Source: Cercospora beticola
Lineage: Eukaryota > Ascomycota > Dothideomycetes > Mycosphaerellales > Mycosphaerellaceae
Length of the DNA: 64,000 bases
Assembly (NCBI RefSeq): GCF_033473495.1
Contig: NC_088941.1
Location: forward strand, 744,001 to 808,000
Reading direction: 5' to 3'
The notes under the pieces are model-generated. The model was not told the DNA's origin. It saw only the letters and a program-made list of their open reading frames with translations, and ran no database searches. How positions within the stretch are numbered: the first letter of the stretch is position 1; the number at the start of each line of letters is the position of its first letter. A program made the translations under genes and the position numbers. This document shows, in pieces, positions 1-10,760 of the stretch.

Positions 1-601
1 CATGTCCAAAGCTGGTTGCTGTTGTGGTTGCTGCTGTGTTGTACTGTGATCGTTGCTTCCCGTGTCGTTCGCGATGACGACGAACAGCCACGCGCTATGC
101 CAAGGATCTGCTATCATGCAAGCTCGTGGGACTAGCTCGCGTGGGATGAGCCTCGGAAGTATGTTGGGCTTTGGTTGGAGTGGGTGATGCTTCACAGCAT
201 TGCGGGAGGCGCTGGAGGAAGTTGAACAAGCAGCCTTCAGCGACTATGTTGTCGCGATGTGCGAGCAGCGCGTTCACCATTCTCGTTGATTGGTCGTTGA
301 TCCCATGTCAACGCGCCAAATTATACAAACTTGTCTCGAATGGCTCGCTCATGAATTAACAACGAGCACGGCCTTTAGGAATGCGAGAGGAGTGAGGGCT
401 ACGCCACTTCAACAGTGCAACTCTGCTGCTCAAATCAAGCCATTGCACTTGAGCTTGCACTAGCTCCAGCGTAGAGCATGCCGTGGAACGATAGCCCGCA
501 TTGCAAATCCTCGCAGATCATAGTATCCAGCTCTTTCGCTTTCCAATTCTCTGTTCCGCTGTCTTTTTCGAAGAGAAGTTTACTGAGACACATCTCGGGC
601 C
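1..601. other. No gene seen
   Basis: Both strands contain only short open frames without recognisable domains or fungal codon pattern. Nothing here can be supported as a gene. A gene lying mostly left of the window could have its end or promoter here. Confidence 0.5.
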
Positions 602-1228
602 TCACAGCTTACTATACTCCTTCGCCTTCGGCGTAATCCATAACGACTCCCCCTTCGCACAAACCACAACCTCTCCCGTCCCCTCATCCCCATGCCACTG
701 CTTCAACTCCGCAACAACCCACTCTTTCCTCCCCTCCTTCCTAACCCTCCTCGCCGTAACCGCAATCACACTCGGTGTCCTCACAGGCTTCAAATACTGC
801 ACATTCAAGTACGCCGTAAAAGCACTCAACCCCTCCGAAGGCTCCCTCTTCTCCTCTTCGGCAACTTCTTTCTCTTTCCTCCTCTTTCGCTCAAGATTCT
901 CCATTTGCATAATCCCCATACTTTCATCGATCATCGTCGCTGTGATCCCTCCGTGTATGATTTCAGGATGTCCGTTCATTCCGTCGCCGACTTCGTACAA
1001 TGTTGTAGCTTCTGAGATTTCATCTTCAGGACTGGTGGATTTGCGATAGACGACTATACAATTTCGAATCGTGCGGTCGGTTTTGAGAATTTCGGCGTAG
1101 AGGCTGTCTTCGGTGTCGCGTTTGGGGAGTCGAGAGTTCGGCACGCGAGCGATCACATTGGGACTATCGAGGAGTCGTGCGGTCCATGGTATGCGTCGGA
1201 ATGAGGCTGTGGAGTCACCCGGTGCCAT
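602..1228 (-). CDS. Hotdog-fold thioesterase family protein (PaaI/4HBT-like)
   Basis: Single-exon protein of 208 aa. Residues around 95-105 carry the hotdog signature HPEIIHGG followed by a helix (ITATMIDESMG), the usual active-site region of PaaI/4HBT acyl-CoA thioesterases. The later strand with FTAYLNVQYLKPVRTP is the matching second half of the fold. A charged, Lys/Glu-rich insertion of about 20 residues sits between the two halves. The family hydrolyses acyl-CoA thioesters, but the substrate cannot be told from sequence. The start is the first methionine, with a plausible leader and no upstream exon seen. No mitochondrial or peroxisomal signal is obvious. Confidence 0.8.
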   Translation of the reverse strand: MAPGDSTASFRRIPWTARLLDSPNVIARVPNSRLPKRDTEDSLYAEILKTDRTIRNCIVVYRKSTSPEDEISEATTLYEVGDGMNGHPEIIHGGITATMIDESMGIMQMENLERKRRKEKEVAEEEKREPSEGLSAFTAYLNVQYLKPVRTPSVIAVTARRVRKEGRKEWVVAELKQWHGDEGTGEVVVCAKGESLWITPKAKEYSKL

Positions 1229-1634
1229 GGTGGTCAGCGATCTTGAGGGTGGGATAAGGAATGTCTCGTTGGGAGTGTAAGGAAAGGTGCCGGGTCTCTA
1301 CTCTATTGTATCATGGCTAGAAGAGAAGTGAGAGTCCTATGAGTTGTGAAATATCAACACGCGCAAAGCGCGGCGCCTCAGTCAAGAGTGGGAGTGGGAG
1401 AGTGGAAGTTGCGGCCGGGCAGGGTTCAGAAGCTGAGCCTCGGTAATGCTTGGCAGGCGAGATGTTCCGAAGAACGACATGCTTGATGTCTCTATATGCA
1501 GCCCAGACGCAACTTTCTGGCACTTCATGCCTTTCTGAGGATCACCGTTGACGGGGCATCGACGTCTGAAAGTCTCGCTCTGCTGCCACGTTCTTCTGGC
1601 GGAGAACTTGCGAGGTAAAGCGAGAGTTGTAGCT
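1229..1634. other. Intergenic, between two minus-strand genes
   Basis: About 400 bp holding the 5' flank of the thioesterase gene and the 3' flank of the aminopeptidase gene. No further gene is seen. Confidence 0.5.
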
Positions 1635-3629
1635 CTAGTATGGCTGACATTCCCGCTCTAGCCACTTGAGCGTCTTCTCGTCGTTCTTGAAGAAGGGACT
1701 CGTTTTTTCCCATACCTCCTTGTGGTAGGCGTTGATGTAGTCCAGCTCCTTCTGCGTCAACAGCGAGACATCGACCAGCTTGCGACAGAGCGGCACCATT
1801 GTCACATGCTCGAATCCAAAGTATGGCTTGTCACCGAATTTGTACTTTGTCTCGACTTCTTTCACCATGATCACATTCTCGATCCGAATGCCGAAGTTGC
1901 CGTCCTCGTAGTAGCCTGGTTCATCAGAGATGACGTTGCCGACAGATAGTGGCACTTCTGAGTACTGGATGCGTTGGCCAATGCCAATCGGACCTTCATG
2001 CACGTTTAGGAAGCTGCCAATACCATGGCCGGTACCGTGACGGTATTCGAGACCATTCTGCCACAGGAATTGCCGCGCAAGCATGTCGAGAGCGAATCCG
2101 GAAGTACCTTTAGGAAAGACCACAAGTTCGAGACCAATGTTGCCCTTCAATACTAGTGTGTATGTCTCGATTTCCTTCGGGTCGGGGGTGCCGAAATGCA
2201 GTGTCCGTGTCGTATCTGTCGTGCCATCGAGGTATTGTGCGCCAGAGTCGCAGAGGTAGATCTTAGCAGGATCGATGACGGAGCAGCTTCCTGGCTCAGG
2301 CTTGTAATGAATGATTGCGGCATTGGGTCCCGTGGAAGAAATCGTATCAAAGGACAGCCCAACAAATTTATCGTGCTTGCTGCGAATCGCCTCTAGCTGG
2401 TCCGCAGCAGCAACCTCGTCGACCTCTGCCTTCTCTACTGTGAGTTGGTGCTCAAGCCAGGCAAAATATTCGATGAGTGCTGCGCCATCACGAATATGGC
2501 ATTGCCGCATGCCTTCAAGTTCTGTCGCATTCTTGATGGCCTTTGCATCTCCGATGGGTGATCGCACCTCATCGACGTTCTCCTCGCCTCCCAGTGATCG
2601 CTGTAACGCCCAGGACGCTGCAGTCGAGATCAGGAATTTCTTCTTTGGCGCACTTTCCTCGCCTCCGTTGACCGCCGTGGACTGCTCTGCAGCAAGCGTG
2701 GCAATGTCCGAGAAGATGTCCTCGTACGGTCTGATGTGGACTCCGCTCAGATGGGATTTCGCGTCATCGGGAAGTTTGCTCTCGTCGATGTAGAGCGTTG
2801 TTGTAGTTGGTGTGACCACAGCATAGGAGAAGAAGACAGGGTTGTATGGGATGTCATTGCCGCGCAAGTTGAAGAGCCATGCCACCTCGTCGAGCATGCT
2901 GACAACAAAGCCGGCAGCTTTTTTCTTGTCCAGCTCTTTCCTCAGTTCCTCAATCTTCTCCTGGTACTTTTTGCCAGCGTACTCCAGCCCCAGAACACGC
3001 ACAGGCTCGTTGGGGCGCGCGGGCTTCTCCTTGGCCCATACCTTGTCGATGAGGTTCTCAGCGACGGCGACGAGCTCCTTGCCGCCCTTCTTCTTGATCT
3101 TCTCAGCCAGCTTTCTGCTCTCTGTAGCGGTAATCGTTGTGGGATCTACGCCAACAGTCTTGCCGCCGTCTGCTTGCTCAATTGTCCACTCCTGCCACGT
3201 TGGTACATCTTGCAGACCTTGCTTGAGCAAGTCCCAATTGCCGTCGAGCTGCTGGCTGGCTTGGTTGAAGTAGCGTCCATCTGTGGCTAGAGCAGCCTTC
3301 GTTTGTGTGATGATGGCCGTTCCCGCTGAGCCAGAGAAACCGGAGATGTATTCCCGTCTCGCATCGGTGGGCGCTATGTATTCGGAGGAATGTGCGTCGG
3401 CAGATGGCACGACTATCGTTCGTCAGTCAGCCATCACTGCATATATGAAATGATCAAGCATACTGTAGAGATCTACCTTGTGCTGGCTCATGAGCGATCG
3501 AAGCGCCTTCAGGCGTTCGGTGGTGTCGACCTTTTCCATTTTGATGGCTCGCAGCGATCTACCGGTGGAGAATGAACGAAGCGGCGTTCCAGCGCCTTTG
3601 AACAAGCAGCGAGCGGTGTTGATGAACAT
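1635..3629 (-). CDS. ampp: Xaa-Pro aminopeptidase P (M24B family), possibly dual targeted
   Basis: Two exons, 3629-3464 and 3412-1635, joined by a 51-nt GTATGC...TAG intron; 647 aa. The splice rebuilds the conserved [17 protein letters not shown] region. The C-terminal pita-bread domain has the dimetal ligands of family M24: Asp in [16 protein letters not shown], His in [10 protein letters not shown], Glu in ISDEPGYYE and Glu in IRIENV. The enzyme removes an N-terminal residue preceding proline. The first 30 residues ([20 protein letters not shown]) are basic and hydroxylated like a mitochondrial presequence, and a second in-frame Met (Met31) begins a cytosolic-type N-terminus, so two forms are possible. 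It is divergent from argJ, about 300 bp away. Confidence 0.95.
3413..3463 (-). other. Intron 1 of Xaa-Pro aminopeptidase gene
   Basis: 51 nt, donor GTATGC, acceptor ending ATAG, phase 1. Its removal fuses a Tyr codon to the Ile-Val-Pro-Ser motif that all AMPP proteins share. Confidence 0.85.
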
Positions 3630-3925
3630 TACCCACCAGCCGATGGTGACATGTGATCACTTTGGAGGCAGAGCTCGAGTCGATGGCCAGATATCGGACA
3701 AACTTCGGGACCACCATTGAAAGTCGCGCGAGGCGGGAAGCTGCGTATCAGAAATGGCCATGAGTCTGCCATTGACTCAACATCACGGCATCAGTGGCCT
3801 TTATAATACGAGCAGCCACTTCAGCTTACGGTGCCGTGTCGACACTGACACAACACAGTCTGGACTTGTCATTGGTTTGATCTCAATTTGATACAATTCC
3901 ACCTCGTTTTGCCTTTGCCGTAAAC
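3630..3925. promoter_or_regulatory. Divergent promoter between aminopeptidase and argJ genes
   Basis: A 296-bp head-to-head intergenic region. It contains a perfect TGACTCA (listed separately) and a nearby near-match (ATGAGTC, about 3760-3766). A pyrimidine-rich stretch precedes the argJ start codon. Confidence 0.6.
3773..3779. promoter_or_regulatory. TGACTCA element (Gcn4/CpcA-type site)
   Basis: A perfect palindromic TGACTCA, 147 bp upstream of the argJ start codon. This is the known binding sequence of the Gcn4/CpcA/CPC1 bZIP activators of general amino-acid control, which commonly regulate arginine genes. Binding here is inferred from the motif and the downstream gene. Confidence 0.65.
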
Positions 3926-5497
3926 ATGGCCCCCAAGGGCACAGCAGCCAGAAGACTGCTTGCCGCAGCAGTGCAAGTCCGCCAATATTCAGCGCCTGCA
4001 GACAGAACCATTCCCGCGGCGAAACAGAAATATGTACCTACGTCTGGCACTTATCCGAAAGGCTTTCTGGCCGGTAGCGCCTTTGCTGGCGTGAAAGCGA
4101 GTAATACAAAATACGACGATCTGGCTCTCGTCGTGTCTGAGGAGCCATGTCCCGCAACAGCGGTATTCACACAGAACATCTTCAAAGCTGCCCCAGTGCA
4201 GGTGTCCCAACAACTGCTGCGTAAAAGTCCCTCCCAAGGATTCCGAGGCGTGGTTGTCAACTCCGGATGTGCCAATGCGGTGACAGGCGTGGAAGGTCGA
4301 GAACACGCCGAGATCATGGCCAGAACGACTGACGGTGCATTCAACAACGGCGAGAACCAGGAAAGCCCATCAACACTCGTCATGAGCACAGGCGTCATTG
4401 GCCAGAAGCTACCCATCGAGAAAATCACCAGTGCCATCCCCAAGCTGAAATCGAACATTGGCAACACTCACGAGCATTGGCTCAATGCGGCGAATGCCAT
4501 CTGCACGACCGACACATTTCCAAAGCTCATCTCTCGACAATTTACTCTACCATCATCCCCAGGCACCACATACTCCATCGCCGGCATGACCAAAGGTGCA
4601 GGCATGATCCACCCGAACATGGCAACTCTCCTTGCCATCGTGTGCACCGATGCCAAGATCGACTCAGAATCTATGCCCTTCCTCCTGCAAAAAACCGTCG
4701 TCGACTCGTTCAACAGCATCTCCATCGACGGAGACACCAGCACAAACGACACGCTCGCCTTCTTCGCCAACGGAGCCGCTGCACCAGCCGATGCCAAACC
4801 ACTCTCCTACACCTTCAAAGATCCGAACCCATTCCAGCAATACAAATCCCGCAACCCCGACAGACGCTTCGTCAGACCAGATATGTCACCAGACATGGCC
4901 ACCTTCGAACAAGTTCTCAGCGACTTCCTCAAAGACCTCGCCAAACTCGTCGTCCGCGATGGTGAAGGCGCTACAAAATTCGTCACAATCCGCGTACGAT
5001 CCGACGTCTCCAAAGTCACCGCCAAACGAGCCGCAGTTTCCATCGCCCGCTCGGCTCTGGTCAAAACAGCCCTCTACGGCAAAGACGCCAACTGGGGCCG
5101 CATTCTCTGCGCAATCGGCTACGCCCCAGGTATCATGTCCTCGCAAACCATTTCCCGCAAAGACCTCACCAAGGGAATGATGATTCGCACAAAGACCAAG
5201 ATTCCCTATGATAAACTCCACCAAGTCGAGCCTGCAATGACTTCGGTGTCTTTCATTCCTGCAGATGGATCCGAGGAACTCAAGCTGTTGGTCCGAGGCG
5301 AACCACAAGACGTAGACGAGGTGCGTGCGAAAGAGATTCTCGAAATGGAAGATTTGGAAATTCTCGTCAGGTTGGAAGACCGTGATGAGCCAGCCATCAA
5401 CGATGATGGAAAGGAACGTATGACACATGAAGCTGTGTTTTGGACTTGTGATTTCAGTCACGAGTATGTGACCATTAACGGCGACTACAGGACTTGA
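3926..5497 (+). CDS. argJ: Arginine biosynthesis bifunctional protein ArgJ, mitochondrial
   Basis: Single exon, 523 aa. ArgJ moves the acetyl group from N-acetylornithine to glutamate and, when bifunctional, also makes N-acetylglutamate from acetyl-CoA, which closes the acetyl cycle of arginine synthesis. The autocleavage site [14 protein letters not shown] is present; the nucleophilic Thr is residue 234, where the precursor splits into alpha and beta chains. The end, [11 protein letters not shown], is the family terminus. The N-terminus ([23 protein letters not shown]) is a typical mitochondrial presequence with an RQYS cleavage-like motif. At 523 aa it is longer than the usual 440-470 aa; extra residues lie around 295-320 (rich in Pro/Arg/Asp). 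A TGACTCA element upstream suggests cross-pathway control. Confidence 0.95.
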   Translation: MAPKGTAARRLLAAAVQVRQYSAPADRTIPAAKQKYVPTSGTYPKGFLAGSAFAGVKASNTKYDDLALVVSEEPCPATAVFTQNIFKAAPVQVSQQLLRKSPSQGFRGVVVNSGCANAVTGVEGREHAEIMARTTDGAFNNGENQESPSTLVMSTGVIGQKLPIEKITSAIPKLKSNIGNTHEHWLNAANAICTTDTFPKLISRQFTLPSSPGTTYSIAGMTKGAGMIHPNMATLLAIVCTDAKIDSESMPFLLQKTVVDSFNSISIDGDTSTNDTLAFFANGAAAPADAKPLSYTFKDPNPFQQYKSRNPDRRFVRPDMSPDMATFEQVLSDFLKDLAKLVVRDGEGATKFVTIRVRSDVSKVTAKRAAVSIARSALVKTALYGKDANWGRILCAIGYAPGIMSSQTISRKDLTKGMMIRTKTKIPYDKLHQVEPAMTSVSFIPADGSEELKLLVRGEPQDVDEVRAKEILEMEDLEILVRLEDRDEPAINDDGKERMTHEAVFWTCDFSHEYVTINGDYRT

Positions 5498-5758
5498 GAA
5501 TTCTGGTCTTCTCCGGTAGAAAGTTCTGTAAGATATAGGAAAAATTGGGCATTTCAAGTTGCTTGTCATGCTTCTTATTCATTATCATCTATGCTAATAC
5601 TGCATTGCATCGTATCTGCACAACCGCGCTGGAACGCCAACAATTGGCCGCCCGCTGCAACGGGGGCAGCTCTGGGGAAAATCCTCCTACCAACGCCACG
5701 CCATGCTGGAAATCACTCATACCAAAATCATATCAACCGCTGTAATTCTTGTTCTCGT

Positions 5759-6856
5759 TTATGGTAGAACCTCTTTGAGTTGCTGCTTTTGTTGTGGTGT
5801 AAGACTTGTCGGGAACTTGATCTTCACACCAACAATAAAGTCACCTCGCACTGTAGGTGTCTTGCTCTTAGGCATACCCTGGCCAGGGAAGCGTTCTGTC
5901 CAATCCGGGTTTGTAGGTCCGGCACTCGACACAGATAATTGCTTTCCATCAATCGTTTGAACTTTGCGGTTCCAGCCTGTGAGAGCCTCTTTCAAGCTGA
6001 TTTCAACAGTGTGCTTAATGTCATCGCCATCACGTGTGAAAAGCGGATGCGCCTTTTCTTTGATGATGAAGTGAAGGTCTTGCGTTCCGCCTTCGACTTG
6101 GTCGCCCATGTCGGGATACTTGATCTTACTCCCTGCTTTGAGACCACGCTTGATGGGCACACTGAGAATCTTGTCCTCTGTGTTCTGCTTGCCGGTCTGC
6201 GCGTCGTAGGTCTTCCGCTGTACTTTGAGCTTCTTCTGTGCACCATTGTACATCTCTTCCAATGACACGGGCAACGGCTTCTCCACGACTGTCGTCTCAG
6301 GCTCGGGCTCTCGCCGCCTGAATTGTGAGCTACCGTTGCGTCCACCGGAGGGTCTTGCACTGCCGAACGGACTTCCGCCGAAGCCTGAGAAGAAGTCATC
6401 ATCATCTCCTCCACCCATCGAGCCGCCGCCTCCTCGCATGAATTCCGCGAATATGTCCTTGGGATCGCTGAAGCCACCGAATCCTCCTCCTCTGCCTCCA
6501 CCTGTGCTGAAATGGAATGTTCGCGCACCACCAGGCCCTCCTCCCATGCCTCCAAATCCTCCAGGCATTCCGCCGAACCCTCCACCGCCAGCAAATGGGT
6601 TCTCACCACCTGCCTCTTGTGGAGGCGGCCCTTGGCCTGTTATGAAGTCGTAGCCATAGTTGTCGTAGTTTCGTCTCTTTTCAGGATCCGACAAGATCTC
6701 ATATGCTTCCGAGGCCTCTTTGAACTTCTCCGCACCTGCTGGGTTCTTGTCGGGATGGTTCTTCAATGCTTGCTTCCGGTATGCCTTCTTGATCTCCTCA
6801 GCTGTAGCGCTAGAAGACACTCCTAGTCGATCGTACAGCTTCGTATCGGCTGGCAT
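5759..6856 (-). CDS. Type II J-domain co-chaperone (Sis1/Psi1/DNAJB1-like)
   Basis: Single exon, 365 aa. Residues 5-70 form a J domain with the HPD triad at 34-36, which stimulates Hsp70 ATPase. A glycine/phenylalanine-rich stretch follows (about 75-165, with [13 protein letters not shown] runs). Two beta-sandwich client-binding domains come next (about 190-360), with no zinc-finger CxxCxGxG repeats, so it is type II and not Ydj1-like. The protein is cytosolic or nuclear, and Sis1 orthologues are essential in yeast. The gene is convergent with argJ. A possible heat-shock element (TTCATGAA) lies about 210 bp upstream. Confidence 0.92.
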   Translation of the reverse strand: MPADTKLYDRLGVSSSATAEEIKKAYRKQALKNHPDKNPAGAEKFKEASEAYEILSDPEKRRNYDNYGYDFITGQGPPPQEAGGENPFAGGGGFGGMPGGFGGMGGGPGGARTFHFSTGGGRGGGFGGFSDPKDIFAEFMRGGGGSMGGGDDDDFFSGFGGSPFGSARPSGGRNGSSQFRRREPEPETTVVEKPLPVSLEEMYNGAQKKLKVQRKTYDAQTGKQNTEDKILSVPIKRGLKAGSKIKYPDMGDQVEGGTQDLHFIIKEKAHPLFTRDGDDIKHTVEISLKEALTGWNRKVQTIDGKQLSVSSAGPTNPDWTERFPGQGMPKSKTPTVRGDFIVGVKIKFPTSLTPQQKQQLKEVLP

Positions 6857-7063
6857 GTTTGCGGGTGTCGTATGTTCGGAATCGCAGTGTCAAGAAGTGA
6901 GGCTGATCGATCGAAGTAAACAAGGCGAAAGCCTGTGTGTTGTAGACGCCAATGGCAATGAAGGTTGCGATGTGATTGGGTCGTTGTGTAGAAGTGAAAA
7001 GGTAATTCAATGCTCGTTCGTTGCACGAAGGTTGTGGAGAGAGTGGCTGGCAACTGCAACGCA

Positions 7064-7071
7064 TTCATGAA
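7064..7071. promoter_or_regulatory. Possible heat-shock element upstream of J-protein gene
   Basis: The sequence TTCATGAA matches the TTCnnGAA core of a heat-shock element, about 210 bp before the J-protein start codon. Only one inverted pair is clear, whereas functional elements usually have three or more nGAAn units, so this is weak. Confidence 0.3.
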
Positions 7072-8243
7072 AGCGAAAGCATGGCAGGTCCCACCCACAC
7101 CTCGTCACATGCGTCGAGAGATGGAAGCTGCCAGTAGCTTCTATGTCCTCAGGCATCTGTAGCACTTCAACCACAAGGCTGCGGCACTTACTGGATCTTG
7201 TTCAACATTCACAGCCATTTTGACAGTCGTCTCCCGGGATCTGCAAGTCGATCCGACATGTTGTGTGCGCGTTGGTCAATGTTCGACTGTTCAGTGAACT
7301 GTGGTATCGGCGGCATGCTCCCGACGTCCGGATCGAGGTGACGTAGCTTATCCGATTGAATCGGGAACGTCTGGGAATGTTGTCTGAGGTGTCAGATCGT
7401 CCTGGTCAGACCGAACACTTCAGAACTCGATACCGTGAAGCCTGAGGAGGCCCGGCATCACCATAGAATATCCGCACCAGCACATGTATGCAGAAGTAGT
7501 ATTTCGCATCGCATGGCACTGGCACTGGTAGCGTCGGCAAAACTAACCTCCGACGGGGTCCGAGCGCCATGCTTCAAAACTTCCCACGAACTTCGCGGCT
7601 TTTCCTCTTTTTCATCACATACCGCAACTATTAGACAGTGTTGCCAGCAAGCTTCTGACCCGGCGTCATGTTGGGTCTTTGGTTCTACAATTGCTGTCTT
7701 AACGATTTCGTGTTGCGCAGAAGGGAACTGTTGGTACTATAAGAGCTGGCTACGCATTTTTTCTGGTTGTGTAGGCGGCGTCAGAAGTGCCGGACATATC
7801 GTTGAAGGATCACATATCTTGTGGAGACTTTGAAGAGTCCTATTGGAATTGCTCTGCGCAATGAAAGAGCGAGTAGAGGAGAGAGGTGCATTTCAGGACA
7901 TATCTGCGGCATGCTGCGACCTATGTGTTGCGCGAGCCCGTCCTACTTCTATGTTCTTGAAGGCAGTCGTTCTCAAGTTCATCTCATAGCGATGAGGGCC
8001 TCCAATCGCTCTCTGTTCATGTCCAATGTAAGTCATCTCACCGATGTACCGGCGACAGTCTGTAGTCACTGCCCAGCGTTTCAGAGGAGTTCGATGACGA
8101 ACTTCAGCGCCCTTCTGGTGGCATCTTCTTGTAGCTTGCGCTTTCGATAGGACCTCGCGACTTCTCGAAACCCAAGCCTCCTTGTCATTCCAAATTCGCG
8201 GCCTCCGTTCCAAGATCGTGAGCATTCAGCATCCGCCTGTTCC
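7072..8243. other. Gene-poor interval, no supported gene
   Basis: About 1.2 kb. Open frames on both strands (for example 7435-7833 +) lack any recognisable domain and show no splice-linked partner. I see nothing that can be supported. Confidence 0.45.
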
Positions 8244-8654
8244 TCAAGACGAAACCATCCACGTCTTGCTCCCCCTCTCCCCTTCCTCTTCCTCTCTCGC
8301 CCAATCGAAGACCTTATCCGCGAACTCGCAGAACCTCGCAGCCTCCACGTCCCTCCCAAAACGAAACAGCACAGCCGCCGAATCCGCCATCAAGTTTCCC
8401 GCAGCGTACGCACTATCCGATCTGGGCTTGCCGGCTTTGTTCGAATACTTTGACATGTCGTCCCACCACTTCTGATCTCTACGAGCTTCTGTCCAGAGGG
8501 CATTGGGAGAGGCTTCGAGGAGCTCGGCGTACCAGTCGGTGATGGTCTGGGCGGCTTTGTCGTAGCCGACGGACCAGACGCGCGCGACGATGATTTTGTA
8601 GTGTTGGATGATGAGGGACTCTTGGGAGGTGCTGTAGGTTGAGGAGGAAGGCAT
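8244..8654 (-). CDS. Small hypothetical protein, 136 aa
   Basis: Not recognised. A single open frame from an ATG with amphipathic, helix-forming composition: IIQHYKIIVARVWSVGYDKA and a Trp-rich segment WTEARRDQKWWDDMSKYSN, then a helical DSAAVLFRFGRDVEAARFCEFADKVFDW and an acidic tail. It has no signal peptide, membrane segment or zinc motif. The composition, ATG context and codon use look genuine, more so than the neighbouring frames. The 3' end could continue through an unrecognised intron, since the last residues after the Glu-rich run read like non-coding sequence. Confidence 0.5.
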   Translation of the reverse strand: MPSSSTYSTSQESLIIQHYKIIVARVWSVGYDKAAQTITDWYAELLEASPNALWTEARRDQKWWDDMSKYSNKAGKPRSDSAYAAGNLMADSAAVLFRFGRDVEAARFCEFADKVFDWAREEEEGERGSKTWMVSS

Positions 8655-9167
8655 GGTGGGTGAGCTCGTTGCTACAGTGATGTAGCGAGGAAGGCGTGGT
8701 TGCAGGCTCGATCCGCGTCGAGGTCGTTCGCGATGGCTCTGAGGTCTCCTCTGTTAAGGTCGGAACGTTGTGTGAAATAGGGTCGGTAGGTTCTTGAACA
8801 TGTGCAGAAGGCTTTATTTGTTGTGGTGTCTTTGAAATGTGAGTACCCGCGTGGCAAGCTCGAAGTCGAGTGAGGACAATGTTTCATTTGTCTTTACTTG
8901 CCTGACGTTAGGCAGGAACTAGCAACGCGCATGTGCGCCACCTTCACATGAATTCAACACCTGGATCGAAACTACAAAGGGCTCTGACTCCAATCGTCAC
9001 CCAAGACTCCAGCCATGTAGACCTCGTCTTTGACAACATCGTTTTGGTCATAGTCTCGTCAAAGCTCTTGAGGCCTTCGAAAACACCAAACGCCTTTGCC
9101 AGAGCCTCTAATGCCAGCCCAAACCCAGCCTTACTTTGAGACACTTCTGAGTCAACATGTTCATATC
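8655..9167. other. Intergenic, no supported gene
   Basis: About 510 bp between two minus-strand genes. Short frames in both directions have no domain. It holds the 5' flank of the 136-aa gene and the 3' flank of NOB1. Confidence 0.5.
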
Positions 9168-10472
9168 TCATCGCTTTCTCGAGTTCACATTTCTCCCAGC
9201 TCCCACACGCGTCCTCCCGCCTGTTCGATTGCGGTCGCCGGTCAGAATGCTCGGGAGATAATCCTCATCCATCAAGCTCCTTTCCTTCGTCCTTCGCTCC
9301 TGTGCTGTTGCCCTCTCAAACTCTTTTTGATCTTCAGCGAGGATCAAATCGTGACCCCAGCCCTGCTTCCCACCACCAGTGTTCTTGCCATTCGCCGTTC
9401 CATGCACTGGCTTTGGCACACTGTACCGATTTCCTCGGTTGTTCCACTGCATGTTCTTCTTCAAATGCAACTTGAATTCCCCGTTGGCACTTGTAGAGCA
9501 CGACACTCTGGTAAGTGTGGGCTGACCACATCGTGGACAGAACTGCTTGCTCAAATCTTTGCACACATGGAAGCATGCGTGGCATCGAAGAACGTACGTC
9601 TTCAAGTTCTTGATTCGCGACATCGAAGGCGATAGCAGGTTCAAGTTGATTTGCAGTATCACGTTCTGCATGGCAAAATCCGAAGTCAGGACTCCGACTT
9701 GCATGGTCTTTGGTTCTGGAGTCTGCGCTGTTGATGCTCCGGCATCTTCTGCTTGTTTCTTCTTGAGGTTCGAAGGTGTGATCCAGCCTTCAGAGTCTGA
9801 GTCTGATTCTGATTCAGCCTGATCTTCTGCAGAGTTCTGGGCAGAGTCGACTTGTGGAGCATCAGGAGATGCGACAGGCTCGATCGTCTCCAAATCTGCA
9901 TTCTGCAGCTCAGCAGTTATTTCCTGCACAGAATCTGTGGCTTCTGTAGCTGCCGCTTCGGTTTCTTGCGCCACTGATTCGGGCTGTGCGTCAATTGCTT
10001 CATCGCTTCCCTTCGCCACTTCAGCAGTCTGCTCTGTGACCGGCTGCTCGGCCTGAGTTTCCACGCCTTCTTGATTCTCTGTGGTCTCCTTGGTCGGCGG
10101 TGCACCATTCAACCCTTTCTGCCCAGGCACCTTCCGTAACCTCCAATCGCCTCCGTTCCGTTCACACTCGATTTCGTAAGTCAAAGCAATAATCTGCACG
10201 TCAGGCTTGCTCAATACCGCAAGATCACCCGTTTTGCGCGCAAAGTCAGTCACGAACTTGACACTCGTCGGGTTCGGCGACCTGATTTTCAGGAAAGGCT
10301 TCAGGGTAGTTTCGACTCGAAGCCGAGTAGCTGCATCCTTGATTTCTGAGATGATGGCAGGAACAGTGACTAGTTCCTCGGCTTGACTCAAAAGTGTCGA
10401 TACAGGAGGCTCGTTCTTGATAATAGCGCCAGTGTCTAGCACGACCGTGTGCACAGGTTTAGTTGTCGCCAT
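9168..10472 (-). CDS. NOB1: NOB1, 20S pre-rRNA endonuclease
   Basis: Single exon, 434 aa from the chosen Met (an in-frame extension 20 residues upstream has no family resemblance). The N-terminal PIN domain has the first catalytic Asp in VVLDTGAII (residue 13) and another acidic position in SKPDVQIIAL (91). A long low-complexity acidic linker (about 125-235, Glu/Ala/Thr and a Ser-Asp run) separates it from the zinc ribbon, with CHAC at 297-300 and CPRC at 312-315. A basic C-terminus ends in VNSRKR. NOB1 cuts 20S pre-rRNA at site D in cytoplasmic pre-40S particles to make mature 18S rRNA. LTV1, another pre-40S factor, lies 18 kb away. Confidence 0.95.
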   Translation of the reverse strand: MATTKPVHTVVLDTGAIIKNEPPVSTLLSQAEELVTVPAIISEIKDAATRLRVETTLKPFLKIRSPNPTSVKFVTDFARKTGDLAVLSKPDVQIIALTYEIECERNGGDWRLRKVPGQKGLNGAPPTKETTENQEGVETQAEQPVTEQTAEVAKGSDEAIDAQPESVAQETEAAATEATDSVQEITAELQNADLETIEPVASPDAPQVDSAQNSAEDQAESESDSDSEGWITPSNLKKKQAEDAGASTAQTPEPKTMQVGVLTSDFAMQNVILQINLNLLSPSMSRIKNLKTYVLRCHACFHVCKDLSKQFCPRCGQPTLTRVSCSTSANGEFKLHLKKNMQWNNRGNRYSVPKPVHGTANGKNTGGGKQGWGHDLILAEDQKEFERATAQERRTKERSLMDEDYLPSILTGDRNRTGGRTRVGAGRNVNSRKR

Positions 10473-10760
10473 GTTGTGTCGATGTCGCATGCAACTTTGA
10501 CTCGCCGCTTTGGAACTTTTTTGACGTGCCAAGAGTCTAGCCTTGGCAAAATACGATGCTCATCGAATAAACCTATGCGAAGATGTTTGAGAAAGCGTGA
10601 AGGGCACATCTTAAAATTGAACTGGCTCATTCAGTAGCTCTGCTCAAGGCCACCAGTATCAACATTCCAGCTTCTCTCGACAACGCCATCACGCCGCCCT
10701 ACCCAATGATATATCATCGCTCGTCAAGCACATTAGCATCTGAACAAGTGCATGCAACAT

